Assembly: GCA_028822125.1 (NCBI GenBank)
Contig: JAPKEK010000070.1
Coordinates: forward strand, 1 to 8,209
Origin: Pseudomonadales bacterium
GTDB taxonomy: Bacteria; Pseudomonadota; Gammaproteobacteria; Pseudomonadales; Azotimanducaceae
Length of the DNA: 8,209 bases
Reading direction: 5' to 3'
Part shown: one piece after another, positions 1 to 7,264 of the stretch
Layout of the letters: every line of letters begins with the position of its first letter
Position numbering within the stretch: the first letter of the stretch is position 1
Translations under genes and position numbers: made by a program
The notes under the pieces: generated by a model
Database searches by the model: none
Seen by the model: only the letters and a program-made list of their open reading frames with translations
What the model was told of the DNA's origin: nothing

Positions 1-147
1 CACCAACGCGACGCGGCACTCAGAAAGTGGCTTGCTGAGCCGACTGAAAGGTATATCCTCAAAGTGAGCCCACTGATAAGGTTTTTTATAGCCCTGGGAA
101 AGGTAGTAGTCTCGGGTTCGGTCAATGTATCTGACTGGATCGCTCAA
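1..147 (-). CDS. Selenoprotein B (GrdB)-like reductase family protein, N-terminal part
   Basis: This is the first 49 codons of a gene that continues past the left edge. The peptide starts (M)SDPVRYIDRTRDYYLSQGY and goes on with KKPYQWAHFEDIPFSRL, ending ...ECRVALV. From memory this resembles the N-terminus of the family annotated as glycine/sarcosine/betaine reductase selenoprotein B (VRYIxRTRxYYxxQGYxKPYxWAH, then a VALVTT strand). Many aerobic bacteria carry members lacking the anaerobic glycine reductase partners, and their reaction is unclear, so the name should not be read as a function. The start is taken as TTG at 147-145. An in-frame TAA lies 8 codons upstream, no ATG or GTG lies between them, and GGAGGA ends 5 bases before the TTG. 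The catalytic part is outside the window. The family call rests on about 45 residues; that this is a real coding start is more certain. Confidence 0.72.
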   Translation of the reverse strand, partial: MSDPVRYIDRTRDYYLSQGYKKPYQWAHFEDIPFSRLSKPLSECRVALV

Positions 148-456
148 GGTTATCCTCCGGGATTAAAAGAATGCCAGATTAGAGACTACTCTTTGCTACG
201 GGTCTCAGCAATGGCATGACTAAGACGTGATTCCATTCCCCTGGCCGCAAATTAAGACTTGCTAATATCAGTCAACAACCACTGCGAGACTTGAACGAGA
301 CCAGGTATCGAAGACAATGTTAGCAGGCCCATACGGCTGGCAAAAGGCTAACGGGCTCATAATCAAAAACCATCATTTCAGAGTTCGGCGAACACTGCAC
401 TTTAAGTGCCTGAGCAAACCCAGATCATGCCCAGGCAGCCTAAGTCGTTTCAGCTA
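148..456. other. Intergenic spacer between SDR gene and GrdB-like gene
   Basis: About 309 bases lie between the SDR stop (TAA at 457-459, followed at once by an in-frame TAG at 454-456) and the TTG of the next minus-strand gene. I found no convincing reading frame, RNA gene or U-tailed terminator. On the minus strand a TTGACT lies in the middle of the spacer, but no good -10 follows at 16-18 bases, so I do not call a promoter. A short 5-bp hairpin, GCACT/AGTGC with a 3-base loop, is at 397-409. The gap suggests that the GrdB-like gene has its own promoter, but this is inference. Confidence 0.5.
153..158 (-). promoter_or_regulatory. Shine-Dalgarno GGAGGA that fixes a TTG start
   Basis: On the minus strand GGAGGA is followed by five bases (TAACC) and then TTG at 147-145. 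Strength and spacing are those of a good ribosome binding site. It is the main reason for calling TTG the start of the left-edge gene, which has no in-frame ATG in this region. Confidence 0.7.
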
Positions 457-1335
457 TTAGTTTTCAGATCGCCAGAATTGGGTTTTTGGCTGAGCCGAAT
501 TATTTTCTAGAATATCATCTGCACTTTCGACAAAATCCTGGTAATCAAAGCCAGCGCCTAAATCAACGCCTCTGTTGGCATAGACCATGTCTGACGCAAA
601 CCTGCCCCCTGCTGCCTGGATTATTCGACCATTGGGAGCGTCCTCTGACGCCATATATAACACCGCTGGACTCACCAGTTTTGCGTGATTGGAGGCTTCC
701 GGGTTGTCAGCATCAATATCACTACCCGGAACGCTGGCGGTCATCCTTGTAGAGGCACCCGGCGATAGACAATTCACATGAATATTATGGGAAGCGCCCT
801 CTCTAGAGAGATTATTCATCAGGCCAACCATGCCCATTTTTGCTGCACCATAATTTGACTGGCCGAAACTGCCTAGAATACCGGACACAGATGAGGTAAA
901 TATCACCCTGCCAAAATTCTTCTCATACATTATTGGCCAGGCATGCCAGGTGACATAAGCGGACCCATTGAGGTGAACATTGATCACCAGGTCCCACTCA
1001 TCAAGACTCATCTTCTTAAAAGACTTGTCCCGCAATATCCCGGCATTGTTAACGACGATATCGACCGTTCCATATTCCTTCACAGCCGTTTCAACGATAC
1101 TCCGCGCGCCTTCACGATCCGACACAGAAGCTTTATTGGCAACAGCCTCGCCCCCTGCAGCCCTGATCTCCTCTACGACCGCGTCAGCGGCATCACTCTG
1201 CCCGGTACCATCCACAGCACCGCCCAAATCGTTCACCACGATGCGTGCACCATGTTCAGCTAACAGCAATGCATGTTCTTTGCCTAACCCACCCCCTGCG
1301 CCAGTAATAATGGCAACTTTCCCATCCACACTCAT
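457..1335 (-). CDS. SDR-family NAD(P)-dependent oxidoreductase, MFE-2-like
   Basis: A 292-residue classical short-chain dehydrogenase/reductase, expected to be a cytosolic NAD(H)-dependent alcohol/3-hydroxyacyl dehydrogenase. The Rossmann motif TGAGGGLG is at residues 11-18. The acidic D36 in VVNDLGG suggests NAD over NADP. NNAG is at 96-99, the structural Asn at N119, catalytic Ser at S149, and YGAAK gives Y162 and K166. NDLGG, NNAGILRDKSF and GSFGQSNYGAAK are typical of the dehydrogenase part of peroxisomal multifunctional enzyme type 2 and of bacterial relatives in fatty-acyl or steroid side-chain oxidation; here no hydratase or SCP2 domain is fused. The ATG at 1335 is preceded by GGAGA seven bases away. 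Tandem stops TAA-TAG end the gene. It is divergent from the serine hydrolase across a shared spacer. Family and reaction class are secure; the substrate is unknown, with a beta-hydroxyacyl-CoA or hydroxysteroid the best guess. Confidence 0.93.
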   Translation of the reverse strand: MSVDGKVAIITGAGGGLGKEHALLLAEHGARIVVNDLGGAVDGTGQSDAADAVVEEIRAAGGEAVANKASVSDREGARSIVETAVKEYGTVDIVVNNAGILRDKSFKKMSLDEWDLVINVHLNGSAYVTWHAWPIMYEKNFGRVIFTSSVSGILGSFGQSNYGAAKMGMVGLMNNLSREGASHNIHVNCLSPGASTRMTASVPGSDIDADNPEASNHAKLVSPAVLYMASEDAPNGRIIQAAGGRFASDMVYANRGVDLGAGFDYQDFVESADDILENNSAQPKTQFWRSEN

Positions 1336-1648
1336 GATTGAATCTCCAGATTACATAAAGGGGCAATTAAGCATTTCTTGACCAAGTTAGCAAGATGGGC
1401 ATGCAGATCCTGAGAGAAAGCAAAGACCTGTCATTTCGCGATCTGGCAGTAGTAAGCTTATCCGGACTGCGGAGAACAACGAATTCAATTCACGCCTGTT
1501 TACAGTTGACTGATAACCGCCCGTAGGGGCATATCACCACTCTGTAGAAAAGGTGGATCCCGGTCGGCTCACGAAAGCTGCTGACATTGCGACTATCGAA
1601 CCGGTTTGCAGTTAAGTAGACTATCCAGCAAACCAGCGGAGGAGAAAG
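1336..1648. other. Divergent intergenic region (SDR / serine hydrolase promoters)
   Basis: The 313 bases between two divergent starts must hold promoters for both genes. On the plus strand TTGACT at 1506-1511 is a fair -35. The best element 18 bases downstream, CATATC at 1530-1535, is a poor -10, so this stays a weak candidate. On the minus strand TTGCTA and TTAATT, 17 bases apart, are a similarly weak pair for the SDR. The hydrolase has a strong Shine-Dalgarno, GGAGGAG at 1638-1644, four bases before its ATG. I see no long inverted repeat, small gene or structured RNA here. Confidence 0.4.
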
Positions 1649-2935
1649 ATGCAAGGGAGTACGCTCGAGCAGTTGCGTATTGAAGGCCGGGTAGGCCAGG
1701 GATTTGAGTCAGTACAACGATTATATGAACACAACATGCGAAACCTGGCGGAAAGAAACACCCAGCTCTGTGTTTATTATAATGGGGAGCGGGTAGTTGA
1801 CCTGTGGGCTTCAGCAACGGGCGATACCCACTTTTCCGCAGACTCCCTTGTTAATGTTTTCAGTAGTGGCAAGAGCCTTGAAGCCATTGCCATGGCATCT
1901 CTGGTTGACAAGGGTTTATTAGACTACAACACTCGGATTAGTCACTATTGGCCCGAGTTTGGCGCCGCTGGAAAACAATCGCTGACAGTGGCCGAACTCA
2001 TGCGCCACGAAGCAGGTCTCGCCGTCTTTCAAACAACCCTGGAGCCACAGGATCTGCTTGCCAATAATATCAAGAAAAACAGGATAGGCGAGGTTATCGA
2101 AGGTCATACCCAGAGATTCCGCAAGGTACCAGGCAGCCGGCGTGAATACCACGCCATCACCCGGGGATGGATTGTTAACGAGATTTTTCGCCGAATAGAT
2201 CCGAGGGGCCGAACCATCGGGGAATTCCTTCGTGAGGATATCAGCGAACCGCTGCAGACAGATGTCATCATCGGTGTCCGGGAGGCAGAATTAGATCGCA
2301 TTTCTGACGTAACGCCCCTTGGTACTGGCTTCCAGTTTAAAGAAAGTCTGAAACCGAAATTTCTGAGGAGAATGGAACACAATATCTTCCAAATCCTCGG
2401 TAGAATAATTCGCCTGATGCCAATGCTTCGTAACCAAACAACGGCCGGGGCTCCCACCCCCCTTAAGGGTATGAGCGGGCTAACTTTTTTTAACGATGCC
2501 ACCTTCAGAATGGGTGAAACCCCCTCCGCTAACGCCAATTGCAGCGCAAGAGGCCTGGCTAAACTCGCTGCCATGATGGCTGCCGGCGGTAAATGGGCTG
2601 GGACCGAGTATCTGAGTGAGTCAGCCTGGAAATCACTGCATGATAACCCGGTTACAGTCGCTATGGGGCGCAGCAACACAACTTTTACTCAAGGTGGTGT
2701 CGCGAATTTTTCAAAACCATCTGAGCCCAGCACGCAATTTGAAAGAGCCTTCAATACCGGCAGGGAAGGCTTTTATGGTTGGATGGGGCTAGGCGGTTCC
2801 ATCTTTCAATGGCACCCTCAATACAACATTGGGTTTGGCTACGTTCCGACTTCGCTCAATGTTCTGGATATCGTTAACGAGAGAGGCAAAGGCTATCAGG
2901 CTGAGGTACTGCGCTGCATCGAAAAAATCAAATAG
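1649..2935 (+). CDS. Serine hydrolase, beta-lactamase (class C / EstB / LACTB) fold
   Basis: A 428-residue member of the serine beta-lactamase-like superfamily, more likely an esterase or peptidase than a drug-resistance enzyme. The nucleophile motif S-x-x-K is S72-S-G-K75 in VNVFSSGKS, followed by the usual DKGLLDYNTRISHYWPEF stretch. The second motif tyrosine is Y167 in REYHAITRGW, the YHAxTxGW form of EstB-like enzymes rather than the YxN of true AmpC. The third-motif region reads GWMGLGGSIFQWHP (377-390), where related esterases often have HGG or HTG; from memory, WMG with FQWHP resembles animal and bacterial LACTB2-like or lact proteins. No signal peptide or membrane helix is visible, so it should be cytosolic. 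The ATG is preceded by GGAGGAG. The length is normal and the frame intact. The MFS gene follows on the same strand after 221 bases, with no clear terminator seen between. Substrate unknown; an ester, lactone or amide of a small molecule is plausible. Confidence 0.9.
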   Translation: MQGSTLEQLRIEGRVGQGFESVQRLYEHNMRNLAERNTQLCVYYNGERVVDLWASATGDTHFSADSLVNVFSSGKSLEAIAMASLVDKGLLDYNTRISHYWPEFGAAGKQSLTVAELMRHEAGLAVFQTTLEPQDLLANNIKKNRIGEVIEGHTQRFRKVPGSRREYHAITRGWIVNEIFRRIDPRGRTIGEFLREDISEPLQTDVIIGVREAELDRISDVTPLGTGFQFKESLKPKFLRRMEHNIFQILGRIIRLMPMLRNQTTAGAPTPLKGMSGLTFFNDATFRMGETPSANANCSARGLAKLAAMMAAGGKWAGTEYLSESAWKSLHDNPVTVAMGRSNTTFTQGGVANFSKPSEPSTQFERAFNTGREGFYGWMGLGGSIFQWHPQYNIGFGYVPTSLNVLDIVNERGKGYQAEVLRCIEKIK

Positions 2936-3156
2936 ACCCCAGCACCCTCGCTCAGCGATATGTTGGTAAAAAACAAAACCCCTGGTCACACCGACGCATG
3001 CGCTGATGGCCAGGCAGTTACTGCCGAGGGCCATTTCAATGCGGATAGCCTAAAATCGATCGCGACCTCTGCTTAAGCATCATTTTAATTGGCCTCCTGC
3101 AATACTCTTTCATTCATGTGAGAATGTAAGCTGTCCATCGAGTTTACGAAGTACCC

Positions 3157-4453
3157 ATGACCCAACCTTCTGATTCAGACCAACCCGGCGTCACCACCGC
3201 ACCCTGGTATCGCTGGTATGCGCTGGCGGTTCTGGTGCTGGTATTTACCTCAAGTCATGTCGATCGGCAGATTATGGGCATATTACTTGAACCCATTAAA
3301 CACGACCTGAACGCCAGTGACACACAAATGGGTTTTCTGATCGGGCTGACATTTGCCTTGTTTTACGCCACCCTGGGTATGCCCATCGCCATGCTCGCAG
3401 ACCGGGGCAATAGAAGAAATATTATTACCTGGGCTATTACCATCTGGAGTGGTATGACAGTGCTCTGTGGCTACGCACAGTCCTTTGCCCAATTGGCCAT
3501 CACGCGCATTGGTGTCGGCATTGGTGAAGCGGGTTCCAGCCCGCCGTCGCACTCGATGATTTCAGATATGTTCCCGATGAGACAACGTGGCACCGCCATG
3601 GGAATTTACGCCCTGGGTGTCAACCTGGGCTTGCTGATCGCCTACCTTGCTGGTGGTTGGATGAGTCAGCACTGGGGCTGGCGTACGACTTTTATCGTTG
3701 TTGGTCTGCCTGGCCTGGCCATCGCTCTACTGACTCGGTTTACTGTAGTTGAGCCGAAACGCGGCCAACAGGACGGCGATCGGGTGCTTCAGCAAGCACC
3801 GCCATTTAACGAGGTAGCCAGGTACATGTGGCACACGCCGGCTGCTCGTCACGTTATATTTGGAAGTGCTCTGGCGGGTTTCGTAGGTTATGGCATGGTG
3901 CTGTGGCTGCCGGCATTCTTTGTCAGGTCTGCCTGGCCTGAGCCAGACTGAAGTAGGTTTCACGCTGGCCCTGATGACCGGCGTGGTCGGTGGCACCGGT
4001 ACCTTTCTCGCCGGCAAACTCGCCGATGTACTCTCGGCCAGGGACCAGCGCTGGTTCGCCTGGGTTGTGGCGATCGGTAAAGGTGGATTGGTGCCCTTTC
4101 TCGTCTGGTTTTTCATGATGCAGGAGTTTGTGCCTGCTTTACTGATCTATCTTGTTCCCGCTTTTCTGGGCGGATTCTACATGGCGCCCACCTTTGCCAT
4201 GGTGCAGAGCCTGGTGAAACCGGAAATGCGCTCCGTTGCAGCCGCAATTTCCCTTTTCCTGTTGAATATTATTGGCCTCGGGTTGGGTCCACAAGCGGTG
4301 GGTATTGTCAGCGATCTGCTAGCCGATCAACACGGCAAAGAGTCCCTGCGCTATGCATTAATGATTTTCAGCCTGGTTAACATCTGGTCTGCTCTGCACT
4401 ATTTTCTCGCGGCGCGAACGCTGCGTCAGGATATCAAAAGGGCTGCAAGCTGA
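3157..4453 (+). pseudogene. MFS transporter (spinster-like), frame broken by one base
   Basis: An inner-membrane secondary carrier of the major facilitator superfamily, read in two frames. The first frame (3157-3951) gives the N-terminal half: WYRWYALAVLVLVF (TM1), VDRQIMGILLEPIKHDL, motif A as LADRGNRRN (80-88) and GIGEAGSSPPSHSMISDMFP (121-140), the signature of spinster-like bacterial carriers. It runs to FFVRS and then meets a false end. The second frame resumes with PGLSQTEVGFTLALMTG and runs to 4453 with the C-terminal helices. Dropping one base near 3928-3932 restores FFVRS-PGLSQTEVG, the expected sequence, and a 431-residue protein of normal length with no other stop. The break is therefore a recent single-base insertion or a sequencing error. 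If real, it removes most of the C-terminal half. The ribosome site is weak (GAAG). The carrier may move the substrate or product of its neighbours; polarity and substrate are unknown. Confidence 0.88.
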
Positions 4454-4581
4454 TTTACCCAGATGTAATAAATCGCTGACAACGCCGAGGAAGTACCCAC
4501 GCTTCATTGCTGATCAATATACTGACCCTGTCACGTTCACTCGACGCCAAGCCAGGCGAGCCTCAGTGAACAGAACCTTGC

Positions 4582-5400
4582 TCAGGTGCTGCCGGGCTTT
4601 GACCACGTCAGCGGAAACAGGGCGTGATGCATGGGTTCGCCGGGTACCAGATCCAGCTCGTGGTAAGGCGGGGATGTCAGCCAGGGCCGCAAGGCAAAAC
4701 GAGCATCGTCGCCCAGCCAGCGCGTTGAGAAGCCACGCCGCCTGGTTGTCAGATCCTGGGTTGCCGGTGCGCCATGAAGAACACGCATATGAAAAACGAT
4801 GCAATCACCCGGCGACAAATCCCAGCACAGGATGCGATGAGAATCTCTCTGTTTATCAATATCGGGGACATCTTCAAAGCCCGGCGCATTGGCTGCGTAA
4901 CTGGCGTGATCAATAAACCGTCTTGGCGTATACAACTTGCCATCAGAGTGGGATCCAGCAATAAATTCAGGACAGGCGTTTTTGGGGACCGGATCCAGAG
5001 GCAACCACAGCGAGCAAAGCTGGTTGCCATCCACACCATAGTAGGGTTGGTCGTGATGCCAAGGGGTGACTTGCTGAGTCCCGGGTTCCTTAACCAGAAC
5101 ATGTTCATGATAAATTCGTACGCTGGCTGACTGCATAAGTCGCCCGGCGATCTCAGCAGCGGGCGACTCGGTAATGAATTTACGGTATTCCTCGATTCTT
5201 TGCCAGTTACAATAGTCATCGTAGAAACGACCCGGTTCGCCTTGTGGTGTATAGTTCATGCTATCCGGCCCCGGGTCGGAAAAATTCTTTTCCACCCCGA
5301 GGGCAAGATGCCGCAACCATTTCTGGTCAAACAAGCCACGCAGACAAACAACCCCATCACTAACATAGTCGTTGATTGCATTATCAATGATATCAATCAA
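4582..5400 (-). CDS. Phytanoyl-CoA dioxygenase (PhyH) family protein
   Basis: A 272-residue Fe(II)/2-oxoglutarate-dependent oxygenase, expected to hydroxylate a small or CoA-linked substrate in the cytosol using O2 and 2-oxoglutarate. The metal-binding H-x-D is H115-H-D117 in PWHHDQPYYGVDG, and the distal His is H209 in FHMRVLHGA. The 2-oxoglutarate-binding Arg is one of R220-R222 in TTRRRGF. CSLWLPLDPVPK and PEFIAGSH, typical PhyH-family strands, lie between, and STRWLGDD is near the end. Length is normal. The start appears to be TTG at 5400-5398: AGGAGG lies eight bases upstream, the frame contains no ATG until residue 48, and the N-terminus from this TTG has the expected helix. The frame stays open upstream of the TTG, so a longer form is not strictly excluded. 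The gene converges on the MFS gene with 128 bases between. True substrate unknown; members act on phytanoyl-CoA, ectoine or halogenated metabolites. Confidence 0.9.
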   Translation of the reverse strand: MIDIIDNAINDYVSDGVVCLRGLFDQKWLRHLALGVEKNFSDPGPDSMNYTPQGEPGRFYDDYCNWQRIEEYRKFITESPAAEIAGRLMQSASVRIYHEHVLVKEPGTQQVTPWHHDQPYYGVDGNQLCSLWLPLDPVPKNACPEFIAGSHSDGKLYTPRRFIDHASYAANAPGFEDVPDIDKQRDSHRILCWDLSPGDCIVFHMRVLHGAPATQDLTTRRRGFSTRWLGDDARFALRPWLTSPPYHELDLVPGEPMHHALFPLTWSKPGST

Positions 5401-5408
5401 AAAAGTCG

Positions 5409-5414
5409 CCTCCT
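5409..5414 (-). promoter_or_regulatory. Shine-Dalgarno AGGAGG for the PhyH-family gene
   Basis: On the minus strand AGGAGG is followed by eight bases and then TTG at 5400-5398. It is the strongest ribosome-site match near this gene and supports a TTG start where no ATG is available. The ATT that directly follows TTG is a far less likely alternative. Confidence 0.65.
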
Positions 5415-5666
5415 CAAAACGTTTTTGTACAATCTCGGTGAAGCCTGTCAGCAGATCTCATTTCAGGCACTGTGAAAGCCGACCTGATAATCGAGACCTA
5501 CCCACCTCTGTTGAGAACACTGCTTTAGCCGTGCAGCCAGGCTGCTAACAAAACCAGCCATACTCAAACTGACCCTATCAGCAGCTTTTTATAGTTCCTC
5601 GAGATAATTTCAGAAATCTGCGGTGATCCATTCAAGTTGCGCCCGCGCTTGCCCATATCCCGGAAG

Positions 5667-5695
5667 ATTATAGCCAGAGCCTAACCTGCAGCTAA
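5667..5695 (-). promoter_or_regulatory. Candidate sigma70-type promoter for the PhyH gene
   Basis: On the minus strand a perfect TATAAT (5672-5667) lies 17 bases after TTAGCT (5695-5690), which matches the -35 consensus at three of six positions. It points toward the PhyH-family gene and would give a leader of about 260 bases. The -10 is exact but such hexamers occur by chance, and the -35 is weak. Confidence 0.25.
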
Positions 5696-5763
5696 CCCAG
5701 GGTAAAGACAGCTAGCGACAGTTGGCTATGTATCAGGTTCTCCACAGACAAGCTTAACCTGCA

Positions 5764-5797
5764 AACACATGGCATTCGTGCAAGAATGCCATGTGTT
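5764..5797. repeat. Perfect 14-bp inverted repeat with 6-base loop
   Basis: The left arm AACACATGGCATTC (5764-5777) is exactly complementary to the right arm GAATGCCATGTGTT (5784-5797) around the loop GTGCAA. No T-run follows on either strand, so it does not look like an intrinsic terminator. It lies 112 bases upstream of the acyltransferase ATG, in a region with no gene. Its right end overlaps TTGACC, a possible -35, so it could be an operator for a dimeric or tetrameric repressor. It could also be an RNA hairpin in a leader, or a remnant of a small palindromic repeat element. The repeat itself is certain; its role is not known. Confidence 0.95.
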
Positions 5798-5908
5798 GAC
5801 CCTCACCAAAGCGCCTGGAATGAATTTACTGCCAAGCAAGAAAATTCTCAGAAGCCGGCATAATAATGGGTCAAGGCAGCTCATCCCTACGAATATCAAG
5901 GACCTTCA

Positions 5909-7234
5909 ATGAGTCGCGTCGCCACAACCAAACCAGGCCTATGGCGGCAGGCAACTGCCATGGCCATGCAGACGCCCCAGTCCCGCAATCGGTACGTCGA
6001 TTTCCTGCGCGCCCTTTCAATTGGGGCTGTCATTTCCGGACACTGGTTGTTGATTGCACCCCAGATTATTGATGGCAATCTGGCCCTTAGCAATATGCTT
6101 GAACTGGAACGCTGGACTCATTGGTTCACCTGGGCCTTCCAGGTGATGCCGATATTCTTCCTGGTCGGGGGATATGCTAATGGGGTTTCGTGGAACGCGG
6201 CCATCAGGCAAGGACATAACTATAGTGAATGGCTGAACAATCGACTAGGACGACTGATCAAACCGGTCCTGCCGCTTGTTCTCATCTGGGCCGTTATCGG
6301 TGCTGCAGGAAACCTGCTCGGCATTCGTTCTGAGACTCTATCGGTAGCGTCACAGGTCGCACTGGTGCCTATCTGGTTTCTATGTGTTTATATCGTGGTG
6401 GCGCTTCTGGTTCCTTTGACCTGGAAAGCCTGGCAACGATATGGCCTGACTTCGTTCTGGTTTCTGGCCCTGCTAGCTATTGCAAACGACGCGCTGTTCT
6501 TCGCAGCGGGAATAACCGAGCTAGGCTGGCTCAATTACGCATTCGTCTGGCTGGCGGTGCACCAGTTAGGCTATGCATGGAGAGACGGACACCTTAGCGG
6601 CCTTCGAAACGCTGCAACCTGGGCAATCGGCGGAGCGCTATTGCTGTTTGTTATGACCTATTTCGGCCCCTACCCCATTGCCATGGTGAGCGTACCCGGT
6701 GATGAGGTCAGCAACACCTTACCCCCCAAATTCGCCATGCTGGCGCTGGCCATGATGCAGATAGGCATCCTCCTGGCATTTGAGTCGCAGGCACAACGCT
6801 GGCTGACTCGAACTGGACCCTGGACCGCGACGTTACTGATCAACAGTATGATCATGACGATCTATCTATGGCACCTCACCGCCTCAACTCTGGTGATTGG
6901 CATTGCCTGGCAACTCGGCAATATTGGCCTGGGTGCAGAGCCCGGTAGCCAACTTTGGTGGTTGTTACGCCCCGTCTGGCTGGTGGTTTATATTGTCGCT
7001 CTGAGCCTGTTAGCTGCGCTGTTCCATGGACTGGAACGGGGTACCACCGGCCCGCTCCGGCCCATTTCCAGCTGGAGGCTGGTATCGGGCGCGATGGTGG
7101 TGTGTGCAGGTCTTGCACTGCTGGCCCTGGCCGGCATTGTCGGTGATCAATGGTTGGGGCTTCGCCTATACGTACTCTGCCTGCCTTTTCTGGGTGCCGT
7201 CATTGCCGGAATTCAACCATTTCAAAAAATTTGA
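5909..7234 (+). CDS. Membrane acyltransferase, family 3 (Acyl_transf_3)
   Basis: A 441-residue polytopic inner-membrane protein of the acyltransferase-3 family, which moves acyl groups onto sugars, lipids or other acceptors across the membrane. The diagnostic N-terminal motif is present: RYVDFLRALSIGAVISGHW contains R34, ten residues, then H45, the R-x10-H arrangement that includes the family's catalytic His. The next helix, WAFQVMPIFFLVGGYANG (75-92), is typical, as is YLWHLTAS (319-326). About ten hydrophobic segments follow, ending near residue 433. No extra SGNH domain is fused. The ATG at 5909 has AAGGA six bases upstream; a later ATG at 5960 would still keep the motif but lacks such a site. 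The gene is alone on its strand and converges on a P450 relic 30 bases beyond its stop. Acceptor and acyl donor cannot be told. Family certain, role open. Confidence 0.88.
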   Translation: MSRVATTKPGLWRQATAMAMQTPQSRNRYVDFLRALSIGAVISGHWLLIAPQIIDGNLALSNMLELERWTHWFTWAFQVMPIFFLVGGYANGVSWNAAIRQGHNYSEWLNNRLGRLIKPVLPLVLIWAVIGAAGNLLGIRSETLSVASQVALVPIWFLCVYIVVALLVPLTWKAWQRYGLTSFWFLALLAIANDALFFAAGITELGWLNYAFVWLAVHQLGYAWRDGHLSGLRNAATWAIGGALLLFVMTYFGPYPIAMVSVPGDEVSNTLPPKFAMLALAMMQIGILLAFESQAQRWLTRTGPWTATLLINSMIMTIYLWHLTASTLVIGIAWQLGNIGLGAEPGSQLWWLLRPVWLVVYIVALSLLAALFHGLERGTTGPLRPISSWRLVSGAMVVCAGLALLALAGIVGDQWLGLRLYVLCLPFLGAVIAGIQPFQKI

Positions 7235-7264
7235 ACCGCCCTTGCAGTTTCCCAGCCTGTAGAC

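Larger units (their letters stand above)
5401..5908. other. 508-base divergent intergenic region (PhyH / acyltransferase)
   Basis: This spacer separates the starts of two divergent genes. I read all six frames and see no recognisable peptide, intact or decayed, and no tRNA-like structure. It holds the PhyH Shine-Dalgarno (5409-5414), a candidate minus-strand promoter (5667-5695) and the perfect inverted repeat at 5764-5797. TTGACC at 5796-5801 overlaps the right end of that repeat and would be a fair plus-strand -35, but the best -10 at 17-18 bases is poor. CATAAT at 5859-5864 is a good -10 without a good -35. At the acyltransferase start AAGGA (5898-5902) lies six bases before ATG. Confidence 0.5.

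Noticed and set aside
168..177. AAGAATGCCA, matching ten bases of the loop and right arm of the 5764-5797 inverted repeat
   Set aside because: There is no partner arm nearby, and a single 10-base match to a 34-base element in 8 kb is compatible with chance.
397..409. Small hairpin GCACT/AGTGC downstream of the SDR gene, considered as a terminator
   Set aside because: The stem is only 5 bp, with a 3-base loop and no T-run on the minus strand.
2104..2679. Long minus-strand open frame (191 codons)
   Set aside because: It lies fully inside the serine hydrolase on the opposite strand, is rich in Arg/Ser/Pro in a way typical of antisense frames, and has no family motifs.
3925..3952. Programmed ribosomal frameshift in the MFS gene
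   Set aside because: No slippery heptamer, internal Shine-Dalgarno at the right spacing, or downstream structure is seen, and this family is not known to use frameshifting. A one-base indel explains it better.
4749..5219. Minus-strand open frame of 156 codons in a second frame of the PhyH gene
   Set aside because: It overlaps the PhyH-family gene, which carries the HxD...H motif in its own frame; this frame shows no motifs.
5682..5763. Direct repeat TAACCTGCA at 5682-5690 and 5755-5763, the second copy touching the inverted repeat
   Set aside because: Only two 9-base copies; a repeat of this length is expected about as often as not by chance in 500 bases.
5866..6072. Possible small protein starting at ATG 5866 ahead of the acyltransferase
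   Set aside because: It overlaps the acyltransferase start, lacks a good ribosome site, and its sequence is the shifted-frame reading of the conserved R-x10-H region.
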